From positions 186,001-250,000 of the forward strand of contig DASRFG010000023.1 of assembly GCA_035651655.1 (NCBI GenBank): a stretch of DNA of 64,000 nucleotides, read 5' to 3'. Positions 52,413 through 61,391 of this stretch are shown here, piece after piece (position 1 is the stretch's first letter; each line of letters starts with the position of its first letter). The notes under the pieces are model-generated. The model did no database searches, was not told the origin of the DNA, and was given only the letters and a program-made list of their open reading frames with translations. A program made the translations under genes and the position numbers. The DNA is from Terriglobales bacterium. Its GTDB lineage: Bacteria > Acidobacteriota > Terriglobia > Terriglobales > Acidobacteriaceae.

Positions 52413-53087
52413 ATGAATACTGGCCGCGGTTTGCCTGACCGAGGCTCACAAAGGCGAGGTTTGCGAGGCACAGCTTCGCCACGCCAAGCTTCGTCGCGCA
52501 CACCTTCCCCGCATACGAAGAAAAAGACCGCCACCAAGCCCAGCCGAAAGTTGCGGCCCAAATCCAACACCGTCATCCTCTTGGGATTTATGGGAGCTGG
52601 CAAGACCACTATCGGGCTAGCCCTGGCACAGCGCCTGGGCTGGGAATTCATAGACCTTGACGAACGCATTGAGGCGCGCCAAGGGCTGACTATCGCAGAG
52701 ATCTTTCGCGCTTCAGGAGAGCCGGAATTTCGGCGCATAGAGAGCGCCGAGCTGCAGCGCGTCCTAAAGCCTCGGCTCAGATCCAAACCGGCGATCGTTG
52801 CCTTGGGAGGCGGCGCCCTCATCCAGGATAAGAATGCCGCCCTCGTGCGCCGCTCCGGCGCAATGTGCGTCTTCCTGGATGCTCCGGTGGAGGAGCTCTG
52901 GCGGCGGGCCCAGAAGAACGGAAAACGCCCGCTGGCAGCCTTCGAGAACCAGTTCCGCCAATTGTATGAGCTGAGACGCCCGCGTTATATGGAAGCTGGT
53001 GTGTATGTGCCCACCGCCGAACGAGCTATTGAGGTCACGGTGACAGAGGTGCTCACGCGGTTGGGGCTGATGGACGAAGAACTCTAA
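52413..53087 (+). CDS. aroK: Shikimate kinase with basic N-terminal extension
   Basis: The core (from residue 50) has the P-loop GFMGAGKTTIG, the DxD-type IDLDERIE, EFRRIES, GGGALI and RPLAAF adenine/LID regions of shikimate kinase, which phosphorylates shikimate in the aromatic amino-acid pathway. About 45 residues rich in Arg, Lys, Ser and Thr precede it, longer than the family norm; a start at 52413 is the only ATG seen, so the extension may be real or the start may be a non-ATG codon downstream. It follows the DUF4097 gene by 41 nt. Confidence 0.87.
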   Translation: MNTGRGLPDRGSQRRGLRGTASPRQASSRTPSPHTKKKTATKPSRKLRPKSNTVILLGFMGAGKTTIGLALAQRLGWEFIDLDERIEARQGLTIAEIFRASGEPEFRRIESAELQRVLKPRLRSKPAIVALGGGALIQDKNAALVRRSGAMCVFLDAPVEELWRRAQKNGKRPLAAFENQFRQLYELRRPRYMEAGVYVPTAERAIEVTVTEVLTRLGLMDEEL

Positions 53088-53137
53088 ATTGGAAGTAGAC
53101 GCACAATGCGTACGTACCCAGGGTATGGAGAGTTGAA

Positions 53138-53857
53138 TTGAAAAGTAGAATGCTGATTATCGCGGTTTGCTTGTGCACAAGCGTTCTAGCCTGGCCTGAC
53201 AAGAATGAAAAATTAGTGGATTCTGGCTCCTTTGGCATTTTTCAGGGCGGAAAGCGAGTGGCCACCGAAACCTTCACCGTGAAGGAGCAACCGGGTGGGA
53301 GCGTGGCTAATTCCGAAATCAAGGTTGATGACGGGAGCAAACATCCCAGCCAGACCGCCAGGATTGAGCTATCGTCAGCCGGAGAGCTGAGGCGCTATGA
53401 GTGGCACGAACTCACGCCGGTGAAGGCGGAGGCATTAGTCACCCCCAGCGACCCGTTCCTCATGGAGCACCTGATTCTCAGCCCGGAACAGAAGCCCGTA
53501 GACCAGCCCTTCATGCTGCCCAACACCACATTGATTCTGGACCACAATTTCATTCTCCTACGTCAGATACTCGCTTGGCGGTATCTCGCCAGCGGTTGCA
53601 AGCCCAGCGGCGCCAACATGGAGTGCCGCCTTCCTCCGGCGAAGTTCGGGGTATTGATTCCGCAGGAATTAACGTCAGCCCAGGTGACGATGGAATACGG
53701 CGGCTTGGAGAAGGTGACGGTGCGCGGAGTACAGCGTGACCTCTACCGCCTGAATCTAAAGTGGGATGGACCTGATTGGTCGCTTTGGCTGGACGCCAGC
53801 TATAAATTGATTCGGGTCGTAGTCGCCGGTGCGGATACCGAAGTCGTCCGCGACTAG
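53138..53857 (+). CDS. Secreted hypothetical protein, 239 aa
   Basis: TTG 53138 has GGAG 7 nt upstream. A short signal (MKSRMLIIAVCLCTSVLAWP) leads to a protein with beta-rich conserved-looking blocks: SFGIFQGGKRVATETFTV, AEALVTPSDPFLMEHLILS and SLWLDASYKLIRVVVAG. The DUF is unknown; the final part resembles periplasmic proteins of the acidobacterial type. It lies between aroK and the AI-2E transporter gene on the same strand. Confidence 0.6.
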   Translation: MKSRMLIIAVCLCTSVLAWPDKNEKLVDSGSFGIFQGGKRVATETFTVKEQPGGSVANSEIKVDDGSKHPSQTARIELSSAGELRRYEWHELTPVKAEALVTPSDPFLMEHLILSPEQKPVDQPFMLPNTTLILDHNFILLRQILAWRYLASGCKPSGANMECRLPPAKFGVLIPQELTSAQVTMEYGGLEKVTVRGVQRDLYRLNLKWDGPDWSLWLDASYKLIRVVVAGADTEVVRD

Positions 53858-53904
53858 CGCCGTTCAGGGTCACACGGCGCGGCAACAAGTGAAAGGAACC
53901 AGCG

Positions 53905-54993
53905 GTGACGCTCATTGATACACGCGCAGCACGAGTGCTGTTCACCGCGTTGTTGTTCGCCTGCGCGTTGGCGTTCATCTATCTTGCGCGCCACACCCTG
54001 ATCATTTTCCTGTTTGCAATTTTCTTCGCTTACCTGATCGAGCCGCTGGTCTCAGGCCTGCATAAATGGGTACGGAGTCGTGGGTGGGCCATTGCCGGTG
54101 TGTACGTGCTGCTCGCAATCGTCCTGAGCGTGGTGTTCTTTTTTGTTGGACCACAGATCGCGCGGGAGAGCGGGAAGCTGACTACATCGTTGCCACCACT
54201 GCTGGACAAAGTGAGCAGCGGCCAGATCGCGATCCAGGTCGGCTCACACCGCGGTTGGAGTGAGAGTACGCAACGCCAGGTGCAGAATTTCCTGAAAAAC
54301 CATCGCTCCGATCTTAACCGTTGGGCCAGCCGCATCGGTTTCCGGTTGGCCGAGCTCGCGCAAAATATCTGGTGGCTGGTCCTCATTCCCATTCTGGCGG
54401 CATTTTTCCTGAAAGATGGCCGTAGGTTTATTGACTCTCTGTTGGGGATCTTCAGCAGCCGTAGTCACCGCGAGTTCCTGGAAGGGGTCATCAACGATTT
54501 GGACGAGATGCTGGCCCATTTCATTCGCGCCCAACTGACCCTGGCGGGGCTGGCACTGGTGGCCTATATCGCAGCGCTTTCCTTGCTGCGCGTACCCTAC
54601 GCCCTGGTGCTGGGCACCATGGGAGGCATCTTGGAATTCATTCCGGTGGTGGGTCCTTTGACTGCTGCCGCTGCGATCCTTGTTGTGGCGTTTTTGACGA
54701 GCTACCCCCACGTGCTCGTCGTCGCTTTATTCCTCGGAATTTGGCGACTTATACAGGACTATCTGACCGCGCCCCGAATTATGGGAAAGAGCGTGGAATT
54801 GCATCCCCTGGCGCCAATCTTTGGCGTGCTGGCGGGCGCCGAAGTGGCAGGGGTGATCGGCGTATTCCTTTCCATTCCGATTATGGCGAGCATGCGAATC
54901 GTCTGGCGACGCTGGCGAATTTACGCGGAGAAGCGCAAATTTGGTCCCCTCGAAGGCTTTGCCGCTGATCTTCCTCCAATCGGCACCCATTAG
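53905..54993 (+). CDS. AI-2E family transporter (PerM-like), 362 aa
   Basis: A GTG start at 53905. There are about seven hydrophobic segments, including the N-terminal pair and the family signature LVVALFLGIWRLIQDYLTAPRI around residue 270 and ELHPLAPIFGVLAGAEVAG. An extended polar loop lies at residues 90-140 as in AI-2E exporters. Members export small molecules or ions, not necessarily AI-2. It follows the secreted hypothetical gene and is convergent with galT. Confidence 0.87.
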   Translation: MTLIDTRAARVLFTALLFACALAFIYLARHTLIIFLFAIFFAYLIEPLVSGLHKWVRSRGWAIAGVYVLLAIVLSVVFFFVGPQIARESGKLTTSLPPLLDKVSSGQIAIQVGSHRGWSESTQRQVQNFLKNHRSDLNRWASRIGFRLAELAQNIWWLVLIPILAAFFLKDGRRFIDSLLGIFSSRSHREFLEGVINDLDEMLAHFIRAQLTLAGLALVAYIAALSLLRVPYALVLGTMGGILEFIPVVGPLTAAAAILVVAFLTSYPHVLVVALFLGIWRLIQDYLTAPRIMGKSVELHPLAPIFGVLAGAEVAGVIGVFLSIPIMASMRIVWRRWRIYAEKRKFGPLEGFAADLPPIGTH

Positions 54994-54999
54994 AGGGGT

Positions 55000-56019
55000 T
55001 TACCCGTTTGCCGACGCTGTAGCGCCGATCTCCACCCCACGCAAAAACTCGGCGGCAGCCTCTGGCAGGACTGTATTAATGAACATCCCCGAGCCCAGCT
55101 CGAATCCGGCCACCCGGCTCATTCGCGGGATGATGCTCAAATACCAGTGGTAGTACTTCACGCCTGCATTCTCAGCGGGCGCAGACCGGATAGTGAAGTT
55201 GAAATCCGGGTCTTTAAGCCCAAAATATAGCTTCGCCAGTACGCTGCGCAGCACTTGAGCCATATCTTCGAGCTCCTCTTTTGTGATGTCGCCGAAGCTC
55301 GCCATGTGTCGCCGGGGATAGATCTGTGTAGCAAAAGGGCTGGCTGAGGCAAAGTGTTCCATAGCGACAAAATGCTTGCTGGCCAGGACAATACGCTCCT
55401 CCTCTTCCAGTTCATCAGCCAGCACGGTGCAGAAGATGCACTCTCCAAAGTCGTCGAAGTGGCGAAGAGCTTCGTGCAAACGGCTCCGCACCTGTGAAGA
55501 AATCACGGGCGTGGCAATCAGTTGGCAATGGGGATGTTCCAGGCTGGTGCCGGCCTCGATTCCGTGGTTCTTGAAGATGGTGATGTGCTCGATCCTGGGG
55601 TCACGGCTCAGCTCGTCATAGCGGGCCTTGAAAGCTCCCAGCACTGATGCAACCTGATCGTCGGTGAGCAGAGCGAGGGTGCTCGAGTGGTCAGGAGTTT
55701 CCACAATGACTTCGTGAAATCCAAAACCATTGATGACGCGTTTGGAACGGTGGACAGTTCGCACCGGCTCCTGATCGTGCAAGAGCGCGGCAAACTTATT
55801 GGGCACAACTCGTACCTGCCATACATTTCTACCCGCGGAGACGCGTAATAGTTCCGGCGGCGTAAGATTCTCGTTACCCGGGCAGAAGGGGCACTTCGCG
55901 TCGTATTTCGGCGAACGGCGCAGCGGCCGCTGCATCGCCAGGTCCTTGGGACGCTTGGCGCGTTCAGTCGCAATGATCACCCATTCCTTTGTGAAACGGT
56001 TCTGACGTAGTTCCGGCAT
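55000..56019 (-). CDS. galT: Galactose-1-phosphate uridylyltransferase
   Basis: The 339-aa protein has the N-terminal zinc motif CPFCPGNE (about residue 45) and the active-site HxH in GTSLEHPHCQLIATPV (about 165), as in GalT. The EWVIIATERAKRPKD segment at the start also fits. It transfers UMP from UDP-glucose to galactose-1-phosphate in the Leloir pathway, although some homologues act on related sugars. It is convergent with the AI-2E gene and divergent from asd. Confidence 0.88.
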   Translation of the reverse strand: MPELRQNRFTKEWVIIATERAKRPKDLAMQRPLRRSPKYDAKCPFCPGNENLTPPELLRVSAGRNVWQVRVVPNKFAALLHDQEPVRTVHRSKRVINGFGFHEVIVETPDHSSTLALLTDDQVASVLGAFKARYDELSRDPRIEHITIFKNHGIEAGTSLEHPHCQLIATPVISSQVRSRLHEALRHFDDFGECIFCTVLADELEEEERIVLASKHFVAMEHFASASPFATQIYPRRHMASFGDITKEELEDMAQVLRSVLAKLYFGLKDPDFNFTIRSAPAENAGVKYYHWYLSIIPRMSRVAGFELGSGMFINTVLPEAAAEFLRGVEIGATASANG

Positions 56020-56115
56020 GAATTATTCCCCCCGGTTGATCGCCGCAAGTTTCAGTGTGTGATCAGCTGCAAACTAAGCTGCTGCGCATCGTGTAAAATC
56101 CAAAACAAATTTCCC

Positions 56116-57168
56116 ATGGCAGAGAAATTACCCGTCGGAATCCTGGGCGCGACCGGCATTGTGGGCCAGCGCTTCGTGCAGCTGCTGGAACACCATCCCT
56201 GGTTCGAAGTGGCCTGGCTTGCAGCTTCCGAGCGTTCCGACGGACGCATGTACGGCGAGGCTGCACGATGGAAACTGAAGACACCGGTGCCGGCTCGCGC
56301 CGCCGAGATGCGGATTTCGTCGGCCAATCCCGAGAACGCCCCCAAAATCATTTTTGCCGCGCTTGATGCCGCGGTTGCCAAGGAACTGGAGCCCCGTTTC
56401 GCCGAGGCCGGCCATGCGGTGATCTCTAACTCCAGCGCCTTCCGCATGCAAAAAGATGTTCCTCTCGTAATTCCTGAGGTCAACCCTGACCACCTCAAAG
56501 TGTTGGAGTGTCAATCCTGGCGCCGGAATTCAGGGGGATTTATGGTGACCAACTCCAATTGCTCCGCCATGGGATTGGTGCTGGCGCTAGCTCCATTACA
56601 TCAGCAATTTGGGTTGGATAAGGTGATTGCTGTCACCATGCAGGCAGTCAGTGGGGCAGGCTATCCCGGAGTGGCATCGCTCGACATTTTGGGAAATGTT
56701 ATTCCCTATATTTCTCATGAAGAAGAAAAGATGGAAGTTGAGACCTGCAAGCTCCTGGGAAGGGTGAACGGACACCATATTGAATCGGCGGATTTCTCCA
56801 TGAGCGCGCAGTGCAATCGCGTTGCGGTTGAAGATGGCCATACCGAGTCGGTTTCAGTAAAGCTGCACAAAAAGGCCGGGGCAGAAGAGATCCTCAAATC
56901 CTGGCGACACTTCCGCGGAATTGCTCAGGAGTTGCGGCTGCCCAGCGCGCCGGAGCACCCAGTGCTTTACCTGGAGGCTCAGGACCGGCCGCAGCCTCGC
57001 CTGGACGTTGATCGCGGGAACGGGATGTCCACGAGCGTTGGACGCCTGCGTAAATGCAACGCTCTGGATTGGAAGTTTACCGTCCTCTCACATAACACCA
57101 TCCGCGGCGCGGCTGGTGCGGCGTTGCTCAACGCTGAACTGCTAAAGGCGCAGGGTTATCTGGATTGA
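56116..57168 (+). CDS. asd: Aspartate-semialdehyde dehydrogenase
   Basis: I use ATG 56116 because MAEKLPVGILGATGIVGQRF starts the NADP fold directly; the upstream Met at 56059 adds an unlikely Cys-rich tail. The catalytic Cys149 is in TNSNCSAMGL, and the VNGHHIESADFS block carries the substrate His. It is of the archaeal/USG-1-like longer type with a 350-aa length. It converts aspartyl phosphate to aspartate semialdehyde for lysine, threonine and methionine. It precedes lysC by 13 nt. Confidence 0.92.
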   Translation: MAEKLPVGILGATGIVGQRFVQLLEHHPWFEVAWLAASERSDGRMYGEAARWKLKTPVPARAAEMRISSANPENAPKIIFAALDAAVAKELEPRFAEAGHAVISNSSAFRMQKDVPLVIPEVNPDHLKVLECQSWRRNSGGFMVTNSNCSAMGLVLALAPLHQQFGLDKVIAVTMQAVSGAGYPGVASLDILGNVIPYISHEEEKMEVETCKLLGRVNGHHIESADFSMSAQCNRVAVEDGHTESVSVKLHKKAGAEEILKSWRHFRGIAQELRLPSAPEHPVLYLEAQDRPQPRLDVDRGNGMSTSVGRLRKCNALDWKFTVLSHNTIRGAAGAALLNAELLKAQGYLD

Positions 57169-57181
57169 GCGCGGGGCCTCC

Positions 57182-58555
57182 ATGCTGGTGATGAAATTCG
57201 GCGGCACCTCGGTGCAGGATGCCCCTGCTATCGAGGCCGCCGCCGATATCGTTCGCGGGCGCTTGCCGGAGAAGCCAGTGGTGGTGGTCAGCGCCATGGC
57301 CAAAGTCACGGACAGCCTGCTGGCCATGGGACAAGCGGCAGGAAAAGGCCAACGTGACCTGGCGCTGGATCTTTCTCGCCAGCTGCGAGAGAGGCATTAC
57401 ACCACAACCGGCGAACTACTTGGAACCGGGCTCTTTACCAAACTGCACGCCGAGCTCGAGGCGGAATGCGACTCGCTGGATGAGCTGCTGCGCGGCATTT
57501 TAGCCGTCGGCGAGCTGACGCCACGTACCGCTGACAACGTTGCCTCATTCGGGGAGCGGCTCTCGAGCCGAATCGTGAATGCGGCATTTTCTGCGCGCGG
57601 GATTCCCTCTCGCCTGGTAGACGCGCGGCAATGCATTGTTACCGATTCCACCCACACCCGGGCTGTACCTCTCTTCGACGAAACCAACGACAAACTGCGC
57701 ACCAAGGTGAAGCCGCTGATCGAAGCCGGCGAGGTGCCGGTTATGGGTGGCTTCATCGGAGCGACCCGCGATGGCATCACCACGACCATCGGTCGTGGCG
57801 GCTCTGACTTTTCTGCTGCCATCGTGGGTACCGGCCTGGGAGCACAGCGCATAGAGATCTGGACGGATGTCGACGGGATGATGACCACCGATCCCAGCCT
57901 CTGCCCGAAGGCGCGCCGTATCAAGGTGATCAGCTTCGAAGAGGCTGCGGAGCTTGCCTACTTCGGCGCCAAGGTGCTCCACCCTGCGACCGTTCTGCCT
58001 GCTGTCCAGCAAGGCATTCCGGTGTATGTCTTGAACTCGCGCAATCCGAAGTGCGAAGGCACTCTTATTACCGCCCGAGCACCGCAGTCCCGCAACATTT
58101 TCAAGGCGATCGCCGCTAAGAAGCGCATAACCGTTGTGGATGTGGTCTCCAGCCGGATGCTTATGGCCCATGGCTTCATGCGTGCGATCTTCGAGGTTTT
58201 CGACCGGCACCGCTGTCCCGTGGACGTGGTCTCCACCTCAGAGGTAAGCGTTTCCCTGACCGTAGACTCTAACGAAGCCATCCCGGCGATCGCCGCCGAG
58301 TTGGCCGAACTGGCGGATGTTAAATATGAAGGCAGAAAAGCCATTGTTTGCCTGGTGGGCGACAATCTAAAGTCCACTCCCGGAATCGCTGCCAAGGTTT
58401 TTGGCGCGATTCCGGACATCAACATTCATATGATCTCTCAAGGCGCCTCGGAGATAAATCTTACCTTCGTGATCGAGGAGAACGATGTCCCGGAGGTGAT
58501 TCGGTGCCTGCACGGGACCTTCTTCGCCGACCCTGACCCGGTGGTTTTCGCCTGA
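57182..58555 (+). CDS. lysC: Aspartate kinase
   Basis: The N-terminus MLVMKFGGTSVQDAPAIE is the aspartokinase phosphate-binding motif, followed by VVVSAMAKVTDSLL, GGFIGATRDGITTTIGRGGSD (ATP-binding) and EIWTDVDGMMTTDP. Two ACT domains lie in the C-terminal 150 residues (VDVVSTSEVSVSLTVD then PDINIHMISQGASEINLTF). It makes aspartyl phosphate and should be feedback-inhibited via its ACT domains by lysine or threonine. It is a monofunctional enzyme, first step of the pathway with asd in one transcript. Confidence 0.95.
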   Translation: MLVMKFGGTSVQDAPAIEAAADIVRGRLPEKPVVVVSAMAKVTDSLLAMGQAAGKGQRDLALDLSRQLRERHYTTTGELLGTGLFTKLHAELEAECDSLDELLRGILAVGELTPRTADNVASFGERLSSRIVNAAFSARGIPSRLVDARQCIVTDSTHTRAVPLFDETNDKLRTKVKPLIEAGEVPVMGGFIGATRDGITTTIGRGGSDFSAAIVGTGLGAQRIEIWTDVDGMMTTDPSLCPKARRIKVISFEEAAELAYFGAKVLHPATVLPAVQQGIPVYVLNSRNPKCEGTLITARAPQSRNIFKAIAAKKRITVVDVVSSRMLMAHGFMRAIFEVFDRHRCPVDVVSTSEVSVSLTVDSNEAIPAIAAELAELADVKYEGRKAIVCLVGDNLKSTPGIAAKVFGAIPDINIHMISQGASEINLTFVIEENDVPEVIRCLHGTFFADPDPVVFA

Positions 58556-58664
58556 AGCCAGGGCCCGGGCGCCAAGCCTGCCCTCCCCAGCCCCTACCCA
58601 GAAAGGAACTCTCGGCGGGAATAAAAGCCCCTCTTCTCAGTTATCTACGTCAACGGACTCCCCA

Positions 58665-59000
58665 ATGAAAAGAGGTCCGAAAGACGAAATACGGGAGAAG
58701 AGTGTGCCTAAAAAGGTAGGAAAAAAGAAGAACGAGATAGAGATGGATGAACCTGAGCCGGTCTCGGGTAAAGTCTCAACGAACACGACAGCAGAGAGGC
58801 TGAAAGCCAAACAGGTGGCGCGAGCCTCTGCCGAATTCGAGGAGCAGCTCGAACAGCACTTCAGCGAGGAAGAACAGAAGAAAATAAACGAAGCCACAGA
58901 GAACATCTTTGGCTCGGTTTTGGCCCGGCACGGATGGGTGCGTAACGAGCAAGGTCGAGTAGAGTACGTCGGCGGCGAAGCAGGCGAGCCTTCCCACTAA
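58665..59000 (+). CDS. Small highly charged hypothetical protein, 111 aa
   Basis: The N-terminal 30 residues are basic (KKVGKKKNEIEMDEPEP) and the centre is a helix with Lys-Glu content (ARASAEFEEQLEQHF, KKINEATENIFG). The C-terminus carries a conserved-looking RHGWVRNEQGRVEYVGGE. The start MKRGPKD at 58665 is preceded by no strong ribosome-binding site. No family is recognised. It lies between lysC and dapB, both of which are pathway genes, but this protein has no obvious connection. Confidence 0.5.
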   Translation: MKRGPKDEIREKSVPKKVGKKKNEIEMDEPEPVSGKVSTNTTAERLKAKQVARASAEFEEQLEQHFSEEEQKKINEATENIFGSVLARHGWVRNEQGRVEYVGGEAGEPSH

Positions 59001-59024
59001 TCTTCGCTCAATCGTCAGATTTAA

Positions 59025-59049
59025 GGCCGGGGTAATACTGCTCCCGGCC
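59025..59049 (+). terminator. Possible terminator hairpin
   Basis: GGCCGGG pairs with CCCGGCC (59025-59031 and 59043-59049) around an 11-nt loop. The downstream sequence, cgttcttgtctg, is only weakly T-rich, so it would be a poor intrinsic terminator. It follows the hypothetical gene at 58665-59000 and precedes dapB. Confidence 0.4.
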
Positions 59050-59208
59050 CGTTCTTGTCTGCGGCTTACTCCAGCAACTACCTCAGCTACGACTGTCGGC
59101 AGATTGCTAACTGAATCTGCGGCCACTATTATTTGAGTGCGGAGAGCAAGAAAGCTGGCCTGGGCCGCGTAAGCCTTTGTCGCACCCTGCCACCATCGGC
59201 ACTCTTAA

Positions 59209-59889
59209 ATGACCATTCTTGTTCTGGGACGCGGTAAAACCGGCGCGGTGGTGGCCGAAGTGGCCCGCGAGCGCGAGCACAAAGTGAGGGTCCTGAGTAG
59301 CGCGCAAAACCACTCCGCCAAGGCCCTCACTGATGGGGCGCTCCGCGACGTCAATGTGGTCATGGATTTCACTACTCCGGATGCCGTTCTGGCGAACGTT
59401 CGTGCCTGCGTTCGAGCGGGGAAGAACGTGGTGGTGGGGACCACCGGCTGGGACGAACACTTGCAAGAAGTACGCGAACTAGTGGAAAAAAGCGGGACGG
59501 GACTGCTCTTCGGCGCCAACTTTTCTATAGGTGTAAATATCTTCTACGATGTTGCCCGCGTAGCTGCGGTCGCTCTAAAGCACAAATACTTCGGCGAGAT
59601 CATGGAACGGCATCACGCGCAAAAGAAAGATGCGCCTTCCGGGACTGCTCTTAGACTACAAAAGATTATTGAAGAGGTGAGCGGTACCGAGCTGGAAATC
59701 GTCTCCTTCCGCGAAGGCGAAGTTGTCGGCCTGCACGAGGTCGTGCTGGAGTGCGCGAGTGACAGCATCCGCATGGCCCACGATGCCAAGTCGCGTCGTA
59801 CCTTCGCAGAGGGGGCGGTGCTCGCCGCGGAATGGCTCGCCGGCAAAAAAGGTTTTTACGATTTCCAGGACGTCTGGCGGGAATTGTAA
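59209..59889 (+). CDS. dapB: 4-hydroxy-tetrahydrodipicolinate reductase
   Basis: The 226-aa protein begins with the dinucleotide motif ILVLGRGKTGAVVAEVA. The catalytic and substrate blocks are MDFTTPDAVLANV (about residue 45), VVGTTGW (about 78), SIGVNIFYDV and EIMERHHAQKKDAPSGTAL (about 140), the last two being the DapB signature with catalytic His and Lys. It is slightly shorter than the usual 240-270 aa. It reduces HTPA to tetrahydrodipicolinate in lysine/DAP synthesis. It lies 44 nt upstream of dapA. Confidence 0.93.
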   Translation: MTILVLGRGKTGAVVAEVAREREHKVRVLSSAQNHSAKALTDGALRDVNVVMDFTTPDAVLANVRACVRAGKNVVVGTTGWDEHLQEVRELVEKSGTGLLFGANFSIGVNIFYDVARVAAVALKHKYFGEIMERHHAQKKDAPSGTALRLQKIIEEVSGTELEIVSFREGEVVGLHEVVLECASDSIRMAHDAKSRRTFAEGAVLAAEWLAGKKGFYDFQDVWREL

Positions 59890-59933
59890 ACTCCGGTGCG
59901 TTCCACGCGCGCTCTGCGTTATCCTAATGGGTT

Positions 59934-61367
59934 ATGAATTTGCGCGGTTGCGGCACCGCTTTAGTCACCCCGTTTCGTCAAGATGGCGCGCTCGATGAAA
60001 CTGCCCTGCGCGACCTTGTAACCTGGCAGATCGAGTCGGGCATTGATTTCCTGGTCCCCTGCGGTACCACTGGGGAAACTCCGACCCTCTCCCGTCGGGA
60101 GTGGCTGCGGGTCCTGGAACTTACCATCGAAACGGCCGCCGGGCGAGTGCCGATCGTAGCTGGGGCCAGCTCCAATTGCACCCGCGATGCCATTGAAAAA
60201 GCCCGCACCGCCGCTGAGCGCAAAGGCGTGGACGCCATCCTCACAGCGTCGCCCTACTACAACAAACCTACCCAGGATGGCCAGTATCAGCACTTCCGCG
60301 CTATCGCCCAGGCGGTCCGGAAACCGATCATCGTCTACAACGTTCCCGGCAGGACGGGGGCGAACATTGAGCCGGCCACACTTTCCAATCTGGCAAAGAT
60401 CCGCAACATCGTCGGCGTAAAAGAAGCCAGCGGCAACATCTCCCAGATTGTGCAAGTCTTCAATGCCGTGCCAGCAAGTTTTTTGGTCTTCTCTGGAGAT
60501 GACTCCATCACCCTCCCGATAATCGCTTTGGGCGGTGCAGGCGTGATCTCGGTAGCGTCGAACGAGATCCCACACGAGATGACGGAGATGACTAGCGCGG
60601 CCTTAAACAATGATTGGGAGTCGGCACGGCACATCCATCGGCGGTACCTGCCGCTGATGGAGGCCAACTTCATAGAGTCGAACCCCGTACCGGTCAAAGC
60701 TGTGCTGGCGATGATGGGCAAATTGCGTGAAACCTACCGATTGCCTCTAGTCCGAATGAAGGATGAAAATCGAGCAAAACTGCAGAAGATTGCCGCTGAG
60801 GCAGGGTTGCCGACCAAGGCGGCTGCGCAGGAACCGGCACCGCGGCAGGTTGCACCCGAGTCGGAGCCGGCTGCTCGAACCGCAGCGCCTGAAGGGGCTC
60901 TGCCGGTGGCAGCTGAGTCAGAACCCCGCGGTGAATCCACCGTTCCCGCCGCACCAGCGGCAAATCACGAGGACGTACTCGATCTCGAGTCGGAAGGCGA
61001 GGCACCGCTAGACGTGGCGCCTGCCGCAGAGGCCCGGGCGGCGGAAGCGGCGGAGAGCGCGGTTCAGGTGGAAGCCCCGCCTGCCGCCCACCCCACAACT
61101 CCCACAAAGACGGTTGCCCCGGCTGAGCCGATTACGTTTTACTTGTTTGAAAACTGGCAGGCAGGGCCACACAAGACGGTGCTGCACCGCTCCAACTGCG
61201 GCATCTACCGCAATGGACGCGGTGGCAGCGAAAAAACGGAACCCGCCGCGGATTCACGCTCGCGCTGGCACGGCCCGTTCTCGACCATTGATGAAGCCCG
61301 AGGAGCTTCTCGTGGGATGACCGGTGTCCTCATTCGCAGTGAATGCAAGTGCATCTCGAGCCGCTAG
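59934..61367 (+). CDS. dapA: 4-hydroxy-tetrahydrodipicolinate synthase with unusual C-terminal extension
   Basis: Residues 1-292 are a complete DapA TIM barrel: PCGTTGETPTL (about 42), YYNKPTQDG (about 108), VYNVPGRTG with Tyr136 and Lys163 in VGVKEASG, the Schiff-base lysine. Normal DapA ends near residue 292. Here a linker of about 100 residues (295-398), rich in Ala, Pro and Glu, is followed by a 75-residue domain (VLHRSNCGIYRNGRGG, RWHGPFSTIDEA, SECKCI) with Cys422, Cys471 and Cys473. The enzyme condenses pyruvate with aspartate semialdehyde; the added domain's role is unknown. Confidence 0.93.
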   Translation: MNLRGCGTALVTPFRQDGALDETALRDLVTWQIESGIDFLVPCGTTGETPTLSRREWLRVLELTIETAAGRVPIVAGASSNCTRDAIEKARTAAERKGVDAILTASPYYNKPTQDGQYQHFRAIAQAVRKPIIVYNVPGRTGANIEPATLSNLAKIRNIVGVKEASGNISQIVQVFNAVPASFLVFSGDDSITLPIIALGGAGVISVASNEIPHEMTEMTSAALNNDWESARHIHRRYLPLMEANFIESNPVPVKAVLAMMGKLRETYRLPLVRMKDENRAKLQKIAAEAGLPTKAAAQEPAPRQVAPESEPAARTAAPEGALPVAAESEPRGESTVPAAPAANHEDVLDLESEGEAPLDVAPAAEARAAEAAESAVQVEAPPAAHPTTPTKTVAPAEPITFYLFENWQAGPHKTVLHRSNCGIYRNGRGGSEKTEPAADSRSRWHGPFSTIDEARGASRGMTGVLIRSECKCISSR

Positions 61368-61391
61368 TTTCTCTCCTGAATCGCGGGAACC

